A stretch of 64,000 nt of DNA from Gammaproteobacteria bacterium (lineage in GTDB: Bacteria > Pseudomonadota > Gammaproteobacteria > JAJPIJ01). Position numbers and translations under genes: made by a program. The notes under the pieces are model-generated. The model had not been told where the DNA came from, searched no databases, and saw nothing but the letters and a program-made list of their open reading frames with translations. The stretch covers positions 111,023 through 175,022 of the forward strand of contig JAJVIQ010000013.1 of the NCBI GenBank assembly GCA_022071965.1, read 5' to 3'. How positions within the stretch are numbered: position 1 is the first letter of the stretch; every line of letters starts with the position of its first letter. Positions 7,951 to 17,979 of the stretch are shown here, one piece after another.

Positions 7951-8739
7951 TCACCGCTCGGTGGAATGCCGCAGATCCATGATCAGACCGTCCTGCAGCC
8001 AGCGCTTGAGCAGGCTTGCCGCGTGCAGCGCCGCATTCTCGCAGAGCTCGTCAAGGCGTTCACACGACTGCCCGAATGTGCCGCCTGCGGCGAGGACCTC
8101 GAGCGCCACGGCCTCCTCGGGCTCCAGCGTGCGGAAAGAGGTCTCCAGTCCCTGGCGCCAGATGAGCCAACGCCCGGGGTACGCGCGCGGCCTCCGCCCG
8201 AAGACGTCCTCGCCGGCCTTGTGGGCCTTCCACAGCTTCGGAACCTCGAATTCGAGCCGCAGCATGCGCACGCATGGCTGCAGGACGAGCTGCATTGCGG
8301 GCCACCGCTCCGGGGCCAGCGCCGCGAGATCCTCAACCCGCAGGCTGTTACTCTCCGCGGAATCGAAGGCCGCCATCAGCGCCCATTCGAAGGCCGCCAC
8401 CTCAGCCAGCCAGGGCTCCGCCGCCGTATCGGGGCTGGACTTCAGATGTCTGTCCAACCCGCCGCCGTACCAGCGCAGGTTGAAATAGGGACTTGGGGTG
8501 CTCGCCGTGTACTCACGTCCGATGCGGGTGAACCTCTCTTCACCCAGCGCCGCGAGCAGGGCGGGATAGTCGGCCTTCAGTGCCCCGACAAGGCGCAGGC
8601 GGTAGGCGTCAAGATAGACACCCCGCCGCACCGCGACGTCGGCGCCACCGCTGTCGGCGAACATGCCATCGACGGCCTTTTCGTCCGCGTCCAGCAGGTA
8701 ACGCTGGAAACGCTCTTGCAGCTCACGCAGCCGATGCAT
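7951..8739 (-). CDS. HvfC/BufC-family partner of an MNIO enzyme (DUF2063)
   Basis: A 262-residue protein of the DUF2063/HvfC family. The N-terminal domain begins [12 protein letters not shown] and contains [24 protein letters not shown], a signature of this family that pairs with DUF692 (MNIO) enzymes and helps position their peptide substrate. The rest is helical with no known catalytic motif. The ATG at 8739 overlaps the end of the upstream MNIO gene by 17 bases; a longer start at 8784 would overlap it by 62 bases. The tight overlap argues for co-translation with the enzyme. Confidence 0.85.
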   Translation of the reverse strand: MHRLRELQERFQRYLLDADEKAVDGMFADSGGADVAVRRGVYLDAYRLRLVGALKADYPALLAALGEERFTRIGREYTASTPSPYFNLRWYGGGLDRHLKSSPDTAAEPWLAEVAAFEWALMAAFDSAESNSLRVEDLAALAPERWPAMQLVLQPCVRMLRLEFEVPKLWKAHKAGEDVFGRRPRAYPGRWLIWRQGLETSFRTLEPEEAVALEVLAAGGTFGQSCERLDELCENAALHAASLLKRWLQDGLIMDLRHSTER

Positions 8740-9562
8740 GACCGAGCACGCGCGCGGCGATGGCGCGCGCCTTGTCGAGTTCACCCACCAACTCCCCCAG
8801 CGCCGGAATGTGGTCGTCGCGCTCGATCATGGTCGCAACCGGTCCGAAGCGCCGGATTGCCGCCTCATAGAGGTCCCACACCGGATCCGCGATCGGATGG
8901 TCGTGCGTGTCGACGATGTAATCGGCATGACGGCTGTGACCGGCAAGGTGGATCTGGCGCACGCGTCCGACCGGGATCGAATCGATGAAGGTTGTCGGTT
9001 CGAAGCCGTGATTGAATCCGCTGACGTAGACGTTGTTGACGTCAAGGAGGATCTCGCAATCGGCACGCTCGGCGACCTCTCGCAGGAACTCCCATTCCCT
9101 CATCACGGACGCGGAGTAGCTCACGTAGCTGGATACGTTTTCCAGCAGAATGCGGCGCCCGAGAAAATCTTGCACCGCGCCGACGCGCTCCACGACGTGC
9201 GCCAGCGCTTCCTCCGTGTAGGGCAGCGGCATCAGGTCATGAAGATTGGTATGCGCCACCCCGGTCCAGCAGAGGTGGTCGGAGATCCACCGCGGCCGAC
9301 AGCGCAGCGCCAGGGCCTTCAGCCTCCCCAGGTACTGGCGATTGAGCGGGTCGGTGCCACCTATGGACAGTGAAACGCCGTGCATGACCACTGCGTATCG
9401 CTCTGCGATGCGGTCCAGGAAATAAAGTGGCTTGCCACCGTCGACCATGTAATTCTCGGAAAGAACCTCGAACCAGTCGACATCGTGGTCTCCGGCGAGC
9501 ACGGCTTCATAATGCACGGTGCGCAGGCCGAGACCAAAACCCAAGGAGGGGGCTGCTTCCAT
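8723..9562 (-). CDS. DUF692 multinuclear non-haem iron oxidase (MbnB/BufB/HvfB family)
   Basis: A 279-residue TIM-barrel protein of the DUF692 (MNIO) family, enzymes that modify Cys or other residues in ribosomally made peptides using an iron cluster. The typical sequence landmarks are present in order: [68 protein letters not shown] and DTHDHPI, which supply the His, Asp and Glu metal ligands. The next gene downstream is its DUF2063 partner. No recognisable precursor-peptide gene of the BufA/HvfA type lies next to it: the gene upstream, 125 bases away, is an HDOD protein. Confidence 0.92.
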   Translation of the reverse strand: MEAAPSLGFGLGLRTVHYEAVLAGDHDVDWFEVLSENYMVDGGKPLYFLDRIAERYAVVMHGVSLSIGGTDPLNRQYLGRLKALALRCRPRWISDHLCWTGVAHTNLHDLMPLPYTEEALAHVVERVGAVQDFLGRRILLENVSSYVSYSASVMREWEFLREVAERADCEILLDVNNVYVSGFNHGFEPTTFIDSIPVGRVRQIHLAGHSRHADYIVDTHDHPIADPVWDLYEAAIRRFGPVATMIERDDHIPALGELVGELDKARAIAARVLGHASAA

Positions 9563-9687
9563 CGACGCAAGGATAACGCAATCGGCTGGGTTACCGGCAT
9601 GGATGCCCGGCGCCCCGCCACGATTACACCCACGCGCCGCGATCGCGCCGAGCCGCCAGTCTGCAGCCCCGCATCCTGCGGGCGTTC

Positions 9688-10581
9688 TCAGGCGGCGAGC
9701 ACGGCGAGGGTCTCGGCAAGCAAGGCCCCGGCCTCGCCGGTGATGGCGTCCTGATCGTTGACCGCGAGCGTTCCTATGAGGGCGACCGCCGCCGGGTCTA
9801 TCTCCGCCGTGGGGCTGGTGGTTTCGCAGAAGCCGGCAATTCCCGAGCGGTTCGCCAGCACGTCGGCCACGTGCACGACGGCGGCCTCCAGCCTTGCCGC
9901 CTGGGCCTTGCCCGGCTCGTGGTGCCATGTGGTCGCTTCGCACAGCGTTTCGGGAAGATTCCATGTTGCGAGCAGTAACCCCCCCAGCTCGGCGTGCGTG
10001 AACCCCAGCACGTCGCTCTCGGCATGGCATAGCACCTGTTCGTCACCCTGCGCGGTCAACAGCAGTTCGCCGGCTACTTCCGGCAGGTTGCGATAAAGCA
10101 CGAGGCTGCCGACATCGTGCAATAGCCCGGCGATGAACAGCCGTTCCGGGTGCAGGACCCCGCAGTGCTTGCCGAGGAGCCGGGCGAGCAGGCCGGTGTA
10201 AATCGCGTGACGCCAGAACACGTCCATGCTCACCAGCTTGCTCGGCAGGTTGCGGAACGTGCGGACCGCCGAGATCGCCAGCACCATGTTGTGCAACTCG
10301 CGCGTGCCGATGACGGTGATGGCGCGAGAGACGGTGTCCACGCGGGCGCGCAGTCCCACCGCGGCGCTGTTGACCAGCCGCAGCAGCCTGGCGGTCAGAT
10401 TCGGGTCGCGCAGGATCACCTCGCCGAGGTCGTGGATGGAGCAATCCGGCGACTGCAACAGCTCGGTCACCTTGATGCAGATGTCCGGTGGAGAGACCAG
10501 CCCCTTTACCGATGCCACCAGCCCCTGAGCCGTCGGCCGACCGGTCGGTACCTGGTGCACAGCCGCGGATGCATGCCCCAT
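9688..10581 (-). CDS. HDOD domain signalling protein
   Basis: A 297-residue protein made almost entirely of an HDOD domain (about residues 25-220), opening with [16 protein letters not shown] and [15 protein letters not shown]. It contains [13 protein letters not shown], so one HD-like His-Asp pair is retained. HDOD proteins act in bacterial signalling, often with two-component or cyclic-di-GMP networks, and have no clearly established common enzyme activity. It sits 38 bases downstream of the DUF1631 gene on the same strand and may be co-transcribed with it. Confidence 0.88.
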   Translation of the reverse strand: MGHASAAVHQVPTGRPTAQGLVASVKGLVSPPDICIKVTELLQSPDCSIHDLGEVILRDPNLTARLLRLVNSAAVGLRARVDTVSRAITVIGTRELHNMVLAISAVRTFRNLPSKLVSMDVFWRHAIYTGLLARLLGKHCGVLHPERLFIAGLLHDVGSLVLYRNLPEVAGELLLTAQGDEQVLCHAESDVLGFTHAELGGLLLATWNLPETLCEATTWHHEPGKAQAARLEAAVVHVADVLANRSGIAGFCETTSPTAEIDPAAVALIGTLAVNDQDAITGEAGALLAETLAVLAA

Positions 10582-10619
10582 TTATGGATCCTCGTTGGAA
10601 AATCGGTGTCTTGTCGTCA

Positions 10620-13277
10620 TTAGCGGCGGCGTGCGACCCAGGTTGAGGGGTCGAGCAGGCGGGTGAAGGCGCGGTCCAGAAGTGCCGCCGGCTGCTGCGT
10701 CACGCACGCCGTACCTCGGCGGAAGTCCGTCACAAGTCCGTTACGCGTGCGATCGGTGAGTCGACGGCCGCTGCGGTCGGAGAATACGTAAGTCTCGGTC
10801 TCCGGAGTGTAGTATGTGTACCGGCCGGCAATGGTCGTGCCGTCCGGCTGTTTGAATTCCAGCCAAGTGCCCGGCTCGAGCGACATCACCTGCAGAAGAT
10901 GTGCGTCCTCCTGCTGGGCGACCACCGGGTTGCGGGTGTCCCCGAGGGTGAGCTCCTCGAACTCGAGATCCTGGGTCGCCGCGGCCTTCGCCTCCCTGCT
11001 GGCGTCCTGCGCGAACAGGCGATAGAAGGTGTTGGCCGTCATCTCCAGCACCGAGCGCTCCTTGCGCGCGGCCTGCACAGACGGCGGGGGCAGATCGGAT
11101 GCCGGCGGCATCACCTCTGAGAGTTTCACTTCCTCTGACATGGCAAGTCGCTCCCGTAGTTCCTCAGCGGCGCTCCGCGCGTTTCCCGGCAACTGCAGGG
11201 CAGATTCCGGCACGGGTTCCTGGCTTTCGACGGTCTCGGGCGGCCGCATGAGGTCCACCGGCATGGGTTGAGGATGGGCGGCCGGCTCCGATTCCGAAGT
11301 GGCATCGATGTCGAAGTCGCCCGTATCGGGGATCAGGGCGGTGGCGAGCGGCTCGGTGATCTCGCGCGATGCCGGCGGTTCCGGCGGCGATTCCCCGGCG
11401 ATCATCTCCTCCACGTCGCCGCTCATCTCGCCCGTTGTGATGTCGAGGACGCTCGGTTCCTCGTTCACCAGAGGCGGCGGATCCTCGGCGGTCGTGGCGA
11501 GAAGTCCGGTCAGCACGGGCGCGCCATTCTTCGCCGCCGCGGCGGATTCACCGCGCATGGCCTCGGCATGCGACTTCTCGAGTTTCAGGAGGAAGCCGTT
11601 GCGTGCGACAGCGGGCATCGATACCTGCTCCATGCCCTTCTTGAGGTTGGCGAGCAGCTTCGGCAGCAGGCGGCCCAGTTTCTGCCGCTCCTCGCTGCCG
11701 CGCTTGGGCAGCGTGCTCCAGACCAGCTCGTCCATGGTTCGAACCGCCGTGCGCCAGGCGTCACTGTCGGCCCCGTCGGTGGTGAAGTGGGTAATGAGCA
11801 GTCGGCGCCAGTGCATCAGCAGAAAATTCCTTACGACATCGGGTATGCCGTCCGGGCGCAGCCGCGTGTCGAGAAGATTGCGCACCTGCTCCTTGGCCTG
11901 CTCCAGGCGCGCCCGGCCGTCGAGCATCTTGGCCGTGCGGGAGGCGCGAACTGTGGCCTCGCGCTTCAGTTCATCGAAGGCCTTTGTCAGCGCCTCCACG
12001 CTGCGCGTGAAGATGGCGACGTCCTGGTCGAAATCGGTCACGATGCGTTGCACGACCTCGTCGACCAGCTCGGCGACCTTCGCCTCCATGATGGCGTCGC
12101 CGCCAATCTCGACTGCGGTCTCGGCGATGTGATTGAGCAGGCGTCGTGCCGGGTGGGTCTTGCGCGAAAAAAATTCGCGGTCGATGAGCGCCACCTTGAG
12201 TATCGGGATCTGCAGTCTCGCGAGCTTGGCGCGTATCCCCTCGGGAACGTTCTTGTCCTCGAGGACGTAATCGAAAAGCATGGCGACGATGTCGATGGTC
12301 ATATCGCCGGCCGGCCCCATCGCCGGCAAGTCCCCGGAGCGCTGCAGATCGACCAGCAGGTGCGCCGCAACGCCGGAAGGTCCTCCGCCACCGCCATTGC
12401 GCTGTAGGTGCGTCAGCATGCCCATGACCCCCGTATCGAGCGGGATCAACGGCACGGTCCCATGCACGGAATCCGGCTCGCCGCCGCCGCGCAGCAGCTT
12501 CTCCAGCATTACCATGATCTCGGCCTGAGAGGCCGGTGTTCCGGCGCTGTGCGCCGCGCCAGTTCCGCCGCGCCCGCCGCCGGGCGGCCGGCGGCGGACC
12601 TCGGTCTGGATGGTCGGTAGCACGCCCTGCTGGATGAGGTGCTGATTTACCGCGCCGTAGATCTCGGGGATGCCGCTGACGACGTAACGGTCGAACAGCT
12701 TCAGAACGATTAGCCTGGCCTTGAAATCGACGTCCAGGCCGTTGGCGGCATCTCGTGCGGCCTCGGCGATGCAAGTAGGACCGAGCGGATTGTCCTCGGA
12801 GCTCAGTTCCGGAATCTCGAGCAACACGGAGAGGCGCCTGTTGAGCGCAAAAAGCTCCTCACGACAGGCAGTTGCTATCCTCTCGGCCAGGCCGGCGGTC
12901 GTAATGTCCTGTTCCATGGTCGCGTCGTCGAGCAGCGAGAGCTTGGTCGGCATGGCGGCGACGGAGCCACGCGAACCGGACCCGCGACGCCGGCGTGCGT
13001 CGAAACCGGTGCCGAAGCGGTCCACGAACACCGCGTTCATCTGGTTGTGCTTGAGCCGCAACTCGCGCATCGCGTCGAAATACAGCGTCTGCTGCGCGTT
13101 CGTCTCGGCCTTCTCGGCAAATTCGAAGAGCACGTCGTCCGCCCGTTCGAGCATCTGCCGGAAGGCCTCCCCGAGCAGGCGCGAGGCGCATTCCCTGACC
13201 GAGCCAAGCAGTTGCGCCCGTCGCGGCGAGGCAGCGGAGGCTATGGCGTCGCGGTCGTTGATTGAGATCACGTTCAT
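10620..13277 (-). CDS. DUF1631 family protein
   Basis: An 885-residue protein matching the long DUF1631 family of Gamma- and Betaproteobacteria. It starts with MNVISINDRDA, is mostly helical in its first 600 residues, has a Gly/Arg-rich break around residues 228-245 (RRRPPGGGRGG), an acidic Pro-rich linker about 600-740, and a C-terminal beta-rich domain about 750-885 (EPGTWLEFKQPDG, YVFSDRSGRR) that may be PilZ-like. The family's function is not established; a c-di-GMP connection is only an inference from the PilZ-like tail and the adjacent HDOD gene. Confidence 0.8.
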   Translation of the reverse strand: MNVISINDRDAIASAASPRRAQLLGSVRECASRLLGEAFRQMLERADDVLFEFAEKAETNAQQTLYFDAMRELRLKHNQMNAVFVDRFGTGFDARRRRGSGSRGSVAAMPTKLSLLDDATMEQDITTAGLAERIATACREELFALNRRLSVLLEIPELSSEDNPLGPTCIAEAARDAANGLDVDFKARLIVLKLFDRYVVSGIPEIYGAVNQHLIQQGVLPTIQTEVRRRPPGGGRGGTGAAHSAGTPASQAEIMVMLEKLLRGGGEPDSVHGTVPLIPLDTGVMGMLTHLQRNGGGGGPSGVAAHLLVDLQRSGDLPAMGPAGDMTIDIVAMLFDYVLEDKNVPEGIRAKLARLQIPILKVALIDREFFSRKTHPARRLLNHIAETAVEIGGDAIMEAKVAELVDEVVQRIVTDFDQDVAIFTRSVEALTKAFDELKREATVRASRTAKMLDGRARLEQAKEQVRNLLDTRLRPDGIPDVVRNFLLMHWRRLLITHFTTDGADSDAWRTAVRTMDELVWSTLPKRGSEERQKLGRLLPKLLANLKKGMEQVSMPAVARNGFLLKLEKSHAEAMRGESAAAAKNGAPVLTGLLATTAEDPPPLVNEEPSVLDITTGEMSGDVEEMIAGESPPEPPASREITEPLATALIPDTGDFDIDATSESEPAAHPQPMPVDLMRPPETVESQEPVPESALQLPGNARSAAEELRERLAMSEEVKLSEVMPPASDLPPPSVQAARKERSVLEMTANTFYRLFAQDASREAKAAATQDLEFEELTLGDTRNPVVAQQEDAHLLQVMSLEPGTWLEFKQPDGTTIAGRYTYYTPETETYVFSDRSGRRLTDRTRNGLVTDFRRGTACVTQQPAALLDRAFTRLLDPSTWVARRR

Positions 13278-13545
13278 GGTCGCTGTCGCCTCTGGTTGAT
13301 GGTTCAGGACACCCGCGCAGGGCGCGTCGCGGGCGCCTCGGACCCCGGGTCGACGCGGGCGGCGGGAATCGCGGCGCGCGCGGGCCAGAGTCAGGGTCTG
13401 CGCTGTGGAGAGCGGCTCCGAGAGGGGAAACTTTAATGGCCAGATCCGGGATACGTGAACGGATTCGCGAAAGCGCTCAACTCATTGACGAGTACGGCGA
13501 GGGCCGGACGACAGGCGCGCCGGCGCGGGCAGCGCAGCCGCCGAT

Positions 13546-14412
13546 TCAGTGGCCGATGATGGGGCCGTTTCCGTTCTCCTTCTCGATCTTCTCCAGTTCG
13601 GCGATGAACTGAGCGCCGAGCAGCAGGATGATGGCGGCCGCCTCGAAGCTCAGCAGCAGGACGACGATGGTGGCGGCGGAGCCATAAATGGTATTGACCA
13701 TGGAGACGTTGGCGAAGTACCAGACGATGGTTCGCCGCACCACCTCCCAGAGCAGGGCGGCGACCAGTCCGCCGATGAGCGCGCGTCGCAGCGAGACCTT
13801 CGCCGCCGGCATGATCCAGTAGATCGCCGCAAACAGGACGACCAGTCCCACGAACCCCCCGTAGCTGACAATCTGCGTGGAGGCGTCGGGAACAACCCAT
13901 CGGTGGCCGAGCAGCTGTACCCCGTGTGCGGCCGCCGCCTCCATTAGCATTGTTGCCCCGGTGATGGTGAGCAGACCGCCCATCAGCAGGAGGATGAATA
14001 GCAGCGGCAGCAACGCCGAGACCCAGAAATGCCGCCGTGCGGGCGCGTGCGCGAAGATGATGGCGAAGGATTCCTCGATTGCGCGAAATGCGAAAGAGCT
14101 GAAAAACAGAAGCACTATGCCGCCGACGCCTCCGATGAGATCTCGGTTTTCCCACAGCGCACCGACATCCTCGGCGAATCCGGCGGCCCCCGGCGCCAAC
14201 ATATCCAGTTCGTCGTTGATGATGGATACGAGCAGGTTGCGGTCGAAGAAGAAGGCGGTCAGCGCGAACAGCACTGCGATCAGCGGCAGCATCGACAGCA
14301 GGGCGTTGTAGGCGATCGCGCCGGCGAGCAGCAGCCCCTTGTTGCGGCGAAAGTCGCGAAGTACGCTGCGCGTGACCATCCATGCGCCGCGCACCCAGCC
14401 TGTCATCTGCAT
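13546..14412 (-). CDS. YihY/virulence factor BrkB family inner-membrane protein
   Basis: A 288-residue integral membrane protein with six hydrophobic segments and the family landmarks AGAIAYNALLSMLPLIAVL near residue 30, FRAIEESFA, and AAIYWIMPAAKVSLRRALIGG. Formerly called RNase BN, this family is now regarded as membrane transport or envelope proteins, not nucleases. The start at 14412 has a second possible Met two codons on. It lies 15 bases downstream of the magnesium transporter gene on the same strand. Confidence 0.9.
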   Translation of the reverse strand: MQMTGWVRGAWMVTRSVLRDFRRNKGLLLAGAIAYNALLSMLPLIAVLFALTAFFFDRNLLVSIINDELDMLAPGAAGFAEDVGALWENRDLIGGVGGIVLLFFSSFAFRAIEESFAIIFAHAPARRHFWVSALLPLLFILLLMGGLLTITGATMLMEAAAAHGVQLLGHRWVVPDASTQIVSYGGFVGLVVLFAAIYWIMPAAKVSLRRALIGGLVAALLWEVVRRTIVWYFANVSMVNTIYGSAATIVVLLLSFEAAAIILLLGAQFIAELEKIEKENGNGPIIGH

Positions 14413-14427
14413 GCCGGCAATCCGGTG

Positions 14428-15660
14428 CTAGAGCACGAACAGTTTGGCCAGCGAAAGGAAGAGCCCCATGCTGGTGACGTCGGTGGCGGTCGTGAGGAAG
14501 ATGCTGGAGGCGGTAGCGGGGTCCGCACCGAGGCGCTTGAGGGTAAGCGGCACGAGCACGCCAGTGACTCCGCTCGCAACACAGGCGCCGATCATTGCCA
14601 GCAGCACGACCAGCGCCAGCTTCAGCGCCTCGGCGGATTGGCTGTGGGAGGCATAAAAGTACATCGCCGCCGCGGCTACCACGCCGACCAGCAGGCCATT
14701 CATCAGCCCGAGCAGCGCCTCCTTCATGACCACCTTGCGCTGCATGCCGTTGGTGAACTCGCCGAGGGTCAGTCCGCGCAGCGTGACCGCCAGTGCCTGG
14801 CATCCGGTGTTCCCGGACTGTCCCGCCAGGACCGGCAGGAACGCGGCCAGTACCACCACTTGCGCGATCGTGTCCTCGAAGGTGCCGACGACGGCCGCGG
14901 CGAGAAATGCCGTCACCAGATTCAGTTGCAGCCATGGATGCCTGAATCGCAGGGAGAGCGGCCACGGGGTGGCGAGGCGTTCCTCCTTCTGCACGCCCAC
15001 CATACGGCCCGGCTGTGCGCTGATCTCGAAGGCCTGCTCCTCGAACAGCATGTAGCCTTGCACGACTCCGAGCAGCTTTCCGTTCCGGTCGCACACGGGA
15101 TAGGCCGGATAATGCCGATGCACGACCGCCTTCATGGCCTCGGTGATCGAGGTCTCCGGCTCGAAATAGAACGGATTCTCGACCATGATGTGGATCAGCA
15201 GATCGTTGGGATTGGCGTAGAGCAGATCGCGCATCACGACCACACCGCGAAGCCGGCCTTCGTCATCGATTACGTAGGCGTAGGTGAACAGCGCCTCTTT
15301 GACGAGCTCGCGGATCTTTTCGATCGCCTGGCGCACGGTGACGCCCATGCCGAATACCGCGGCGGCCGGCTCCATCAGGCGGCCCAGGCTGTTCTCGTCG
15401 TAGCTCTGATCGCCGACGGCATCGCGAACGCGCGGGAGCACCAGTTCGCGCCGATGCTCCGGGAGTCGCAGCATGACGCGCAGCGCGAAGCTCGGTTGCA
15501 GGCGGTTCAGAATCTCGGCGATCGTCTCGTCGCTCTCGCGTTCCAGCATCGTGGCGGCGTCGAGCGGCGCACGCTGCTGCACGGCCGTCGCCAGCTTGCG
15601 CAAGGCGGCGTCTTGTCCCGCATCGGCGGCCGGGTTCGGTTCGGTCATGTCGGTGTTCAT
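14428..15660 (-). CDS. mgtE: MgtE-type magnesium transporter
   Basis: A 410-residue MgtE. Order: a short N domain (AATMLERESDETIAEILNRL), two CBS domains (about residues 105-230; VIDDEGRLRGVVVMRDLL and ICDRNGKLLGVV-type), a connecting helix, then five transmembrane helices with the conserved ion-pore phrase PVLAGQSGNTGCQAL and GVLVPLTLKRLGADPA. The CBS/N domains sense cytosolic Mg2+ and gate the pore. The N domain looks shorter than in Thermus MgtE. The ATG at 15660 is preferred to a longer start at 15729 that adds low-conservation sequence. Confidence 0.93.
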   Translation of the reverse strand: MNTDMTEPNPAADAGQDAALRKLATAVQQRAPLDAATMLERESDETIAEILNRLQPSFALRVMLRLPEHRRELVLPRVRDAVGDQSYDENSLGRLMEPAAAVFGMGVTVRQAIEKIRELVKEALFTYAYVIDDEGRLRGVVVMRDLLYANPNDLLIHIMVENPFYFEPETSITEAMKAVVHRHYPAYPVCDRNGKLLGVVQGYMLFEEQAFEISAQPGRMVGVQKEERLATPWPLSLRFRHPWLQLNLVTAFLAAAVVGTFEDTIAQVVVLAAFLPVLAGQSGNTGCQALAVTLRGLTLGEFTNGMQRKVVMKEALLGLMNGLLVGVVAAAAMYFYASHSQSAEALKLALVVLLAMIGACVASGVTGVLVPLTLKRLGADPATASSIFLTTATDVTSMGLFLSLAKLFVL

Positions 15661-15834
15661 CAGCCTGTCTCTATGCCTTGCGCTGCTAATGTGGCCCCGC
15701 AAGTCGGCGACTCGCGGATCGCGCGTCATTCTAGTCCCATGCGCTTGACCGCCGCACTACCGTGCCGCGGGCGCCGCGCTTGACCGCCTCTGACTGTGGT
15801 GCTATCTCAGCAGCATGCGCAGAGGCATGCTCGG

Positions 15835-16956
15835 ATGAGGCGGACTACGATGACATTCCAGATCCTTGCGACGGTGCTCGCCGTCGCCGTCGCCGCCGCG
15901 CCGCCGCTGCGCGCCGACTACGGGTCTGCCGTGGAAGCCTACGAACGAGGTGACTACGTGGCCGCGAGGAAAGAGCTTGAGCCCCTGGCGGCAGCGGGCG
16001 ACGCCAAGGCGCAGGTCCGGCTTGGCCTGATGTATCGCGAGGGTCGTGGTGCGCCGCGGGATCCGAAGGCCGCCTTCGCCTGGATGCTCAAGGCGGCCAG
16101 GCAGGGGCGTCCCGATGCGCAGTTTCTCGTCGGCACGATGTACCGACGCGGAGAGGGCACGCCGAAGGACGAGCAGGCCGGGCTTGCCTGGCTGCGCCGA
16201 GCCGCGGCGCAGGGCAATGCCAAGGCGGCCGAGGCGATTGCACGCGTCGACGCGGGCGCGCCCGCGCCGTCCTCGGCGCCACCGGCCGACATGGCGCGCC
16301 AGGCGGAATCGACCAATCCGGACATTGCGCGGCGGCGCGCCGAAACCCAGGCCGTACTCGCGGCCATGGACCCGCCGCCCACACCGGCGGAGATCGCGGC
16401 AATCGACAAGGCCGCCGCGCACGGGGTACGGATTCGATACGGTTCGATGGGCGCCGAACCCGAAAGGGCGCCGGCATACGCGGAGGAGGCGACCAGGGGG
16501 TTGCATTTCAAGCCGTCGCACGCGCCGACCTCACTGCAGGAAGTCATCGCCGGGCAGGGCGAACCGCACGGCCCGCTCGCGGATCTCCGGGGTGCCGGGG
16601 TCTCCCACGATGGCGCGTCTGCGGCCGAGCCGGAGAGGAAGGCCACCGTTCCGCCGCCCGACAGCGTGGCCACCCTGCAGCAGCGGGCGAGCCAGGGAGA
16701 CCGCGTGGCGCAGCGCCGCCTGGCAGGCGCCTATCTCGACGGAAAGGAGGTACAGCGCGATCCGGTGCGGGCGGCACATTGGTATCGCAAGGCCGCCTTG
16801 GCAGGAGACGCGGAGTCGCAATTCGTGCTCAGCGGCATGTACTATCGCGGTGAGGGTGTTCCGCGCGACACGGACGTGGCCGTGCAGTGGCTGCGACGGG
16901 CCGCGGCCCAGGGTCACGCCGGTGCGAAGGCGAGGTTGGCGCAGACGGCTGACTGA
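15835..16956 (+). CDS. Secreted Sel1-repeat (TPR-like) protein
   Basis: A 373-residue exported protein: signal peptide (TFQILATVLAVAVAAAPPLRA) followed by Sel1 repeats. Three lie at the N-terminal side (YVAARKELEPLAAAGDAKAQ, GLMYREGRGAPRD, GTMYRRGEGTPKDE) and two near the C terminus (GAYLDGKEVQRD, SGMYYRGEGVPRDT). The two groups are separated by about 130 Pro/Ala-rich, low-complexity residues. Sel1 repeats mediate protein-protein contacts. The ATG at 15835 has an AGAGG ribosome binding site 9 bases upstream; ATG at 15850 is a close alternative. Confidence 0.87.
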   Translation: MRRTTMTFQILATVLAVAVAAAPPLRADYGSAVEAYERGDYVAARKELEPLAAAGDAKAQVRLGLMYREGRGAPRDPKAAFAWMLKAARQGRPDAQFLVGTMYRRGEGTPKDEQAGLAWLRRAAAQGNAKAAEAIARVDAGAPAPSSAPPADMARQAESTNPDIARRRAETQAVLAAMDPPPTPAEIAAIDKAAAHGVRIRYGSMGAEPERAPAYAEEATRGLHFKPSHAPTSLQEVIAGQGEPHGPLADLRGAGVSHDGASAAEPERKATVPPPDSVATLQQRASQGDRVAQRRLAGAYLDGKEVQRDPVRAAHWYRKAALAGDAESQFVLSGMYYRGEGVPRDTDVAVQWLRRAAAQGHAGAKARLAQTAD

Positions 16957-17042
16957 TCCGTGCGGCGCGACGCGTCGGAGATCGATTTCGCCTGCCGCCA
17001 TCGGGCGCGTCCGACAGCGGGAACCCCGGACTCCACATCCCC

Positions 17043-17885
17043 ATGCCCGGTCTATTCCTCATCCTCTCCATCGGTGCGGCGCTGATCATCCTCGTGCTCG
17101 CGGGCCCTTGGCGCCGCGCGCGCCGGCGCCGCAGGCTCGCCGAGGGCGCGTTTCCAGCGGAATGGCTGTCGATAATGCGTCTGCACCTGCCCGTGTTCGA
17201 CCGGCTTCCCGACGACGTCCGGACGGCCACGCTGGGCGCGATGAAGGTGTTCCTCGCCGAGAAGCGATTTGTCGGCTGCAAAGGCCTGGTCGTGGACGAC
17301 ACCATGCGGATCATCATCGCGGCGCAGGCCTGCCTGCTCGTCGCGCGGCTGGGAGTGCAGCGCTACGACTCCCTGCGCGCGATCCTGCTCTATCCTCACG
17401 CCTTCGTCGCGGAGCACGAGCACAGCGACGAGGCCGGCGTGCAGACCATCGAGGCCAAGGAGCTCGGTGGCGAATCGTGGCCGGACGGAAAAATCGTGCT
17501 GTCGTGGCAGGACGTGCGCGAGGGCCTGCTCGCCGGCGACGAGGCCTACAACGTGGTCTACCATGAGTTCGCGCACCAGCTCGATCAGGCCGACGGTGCC
17601 GCGGACGGCGCGCCGCCGCTGTCGGGCATCGAGGACCACGAGCATTGGGCGGAGGTGCTGCAGGCCGCCTACGACCAGCTGGTCGATGATCTCGAGCAGG
17701 GCCGGGCAACGCTGATCCCGCCGGAGGGCGCCGAAAACGAATCGGAATTCTTCGCCGTTGCCACCGAAGTATTCATGGACCGTGCGCGGGCGCTGCGCGC
17801 GCGCCATCCCGTGCTGTACGCGCAACTGCGGTCATTCTACGGACTGGACCCGGCGGCTTGGCGTGCTGCCCGCGAGTCGGCCTGA
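17043..17885 (+). CDS. mtfA: MtfA-family zinc metallopeptidase (M90)
   Basis: A 280-residue protein with an N-terminal hydrophobic segment (LFLILSIGAALIILVLAGP) and the MtfA domain. The zinc-binding HEFAH motif is His174-Glu175-x-x-His178, and ESEFFAVATEVFMD supplies the downstream Glu ligand. MtfA in E. coli is a cytosolic peptidase that binds Mlc and so affects sugar PTS expression. The membrane anchor here is a difference often seen in non-enteric homologues. ATG at 17043 was chosen as the first in the conserved frame. Confidence 0.92.
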   Translation: MPGLFLILSIGAALIILVLAGPWRRARRRRRLAEGAFPAEWLSIMRLHLPVFDRLPDDVRTATLGAMKVFLAEKRFVGCKGLVVDDTMRIIIAAQACLLVARLGVQRYDSLRAILLYPHAFVAEHEHSDEAGVQTIEAKELGGESWPDGKIVLSWQDVREGLLAGDEAYNVVYHEFAHQLDQADGAADGAPPLSGIEDHEHWAEVLQAAYDQLVDDLEQGRATLIPPEGAENESEFFAVATEVFMDRARALRARHPVLYAQLRSFYGLDPAAWRAARESA

Positions 17886-17979
17886 TCGCGCGTTTCGTAT
17901 CGACGCCGCGAGCGGGTAAACTGCGCACCGCCGCGCCGACGGGGCCGGCCACTCCGGGTTTCTCTTCGAGCAAGATCTC

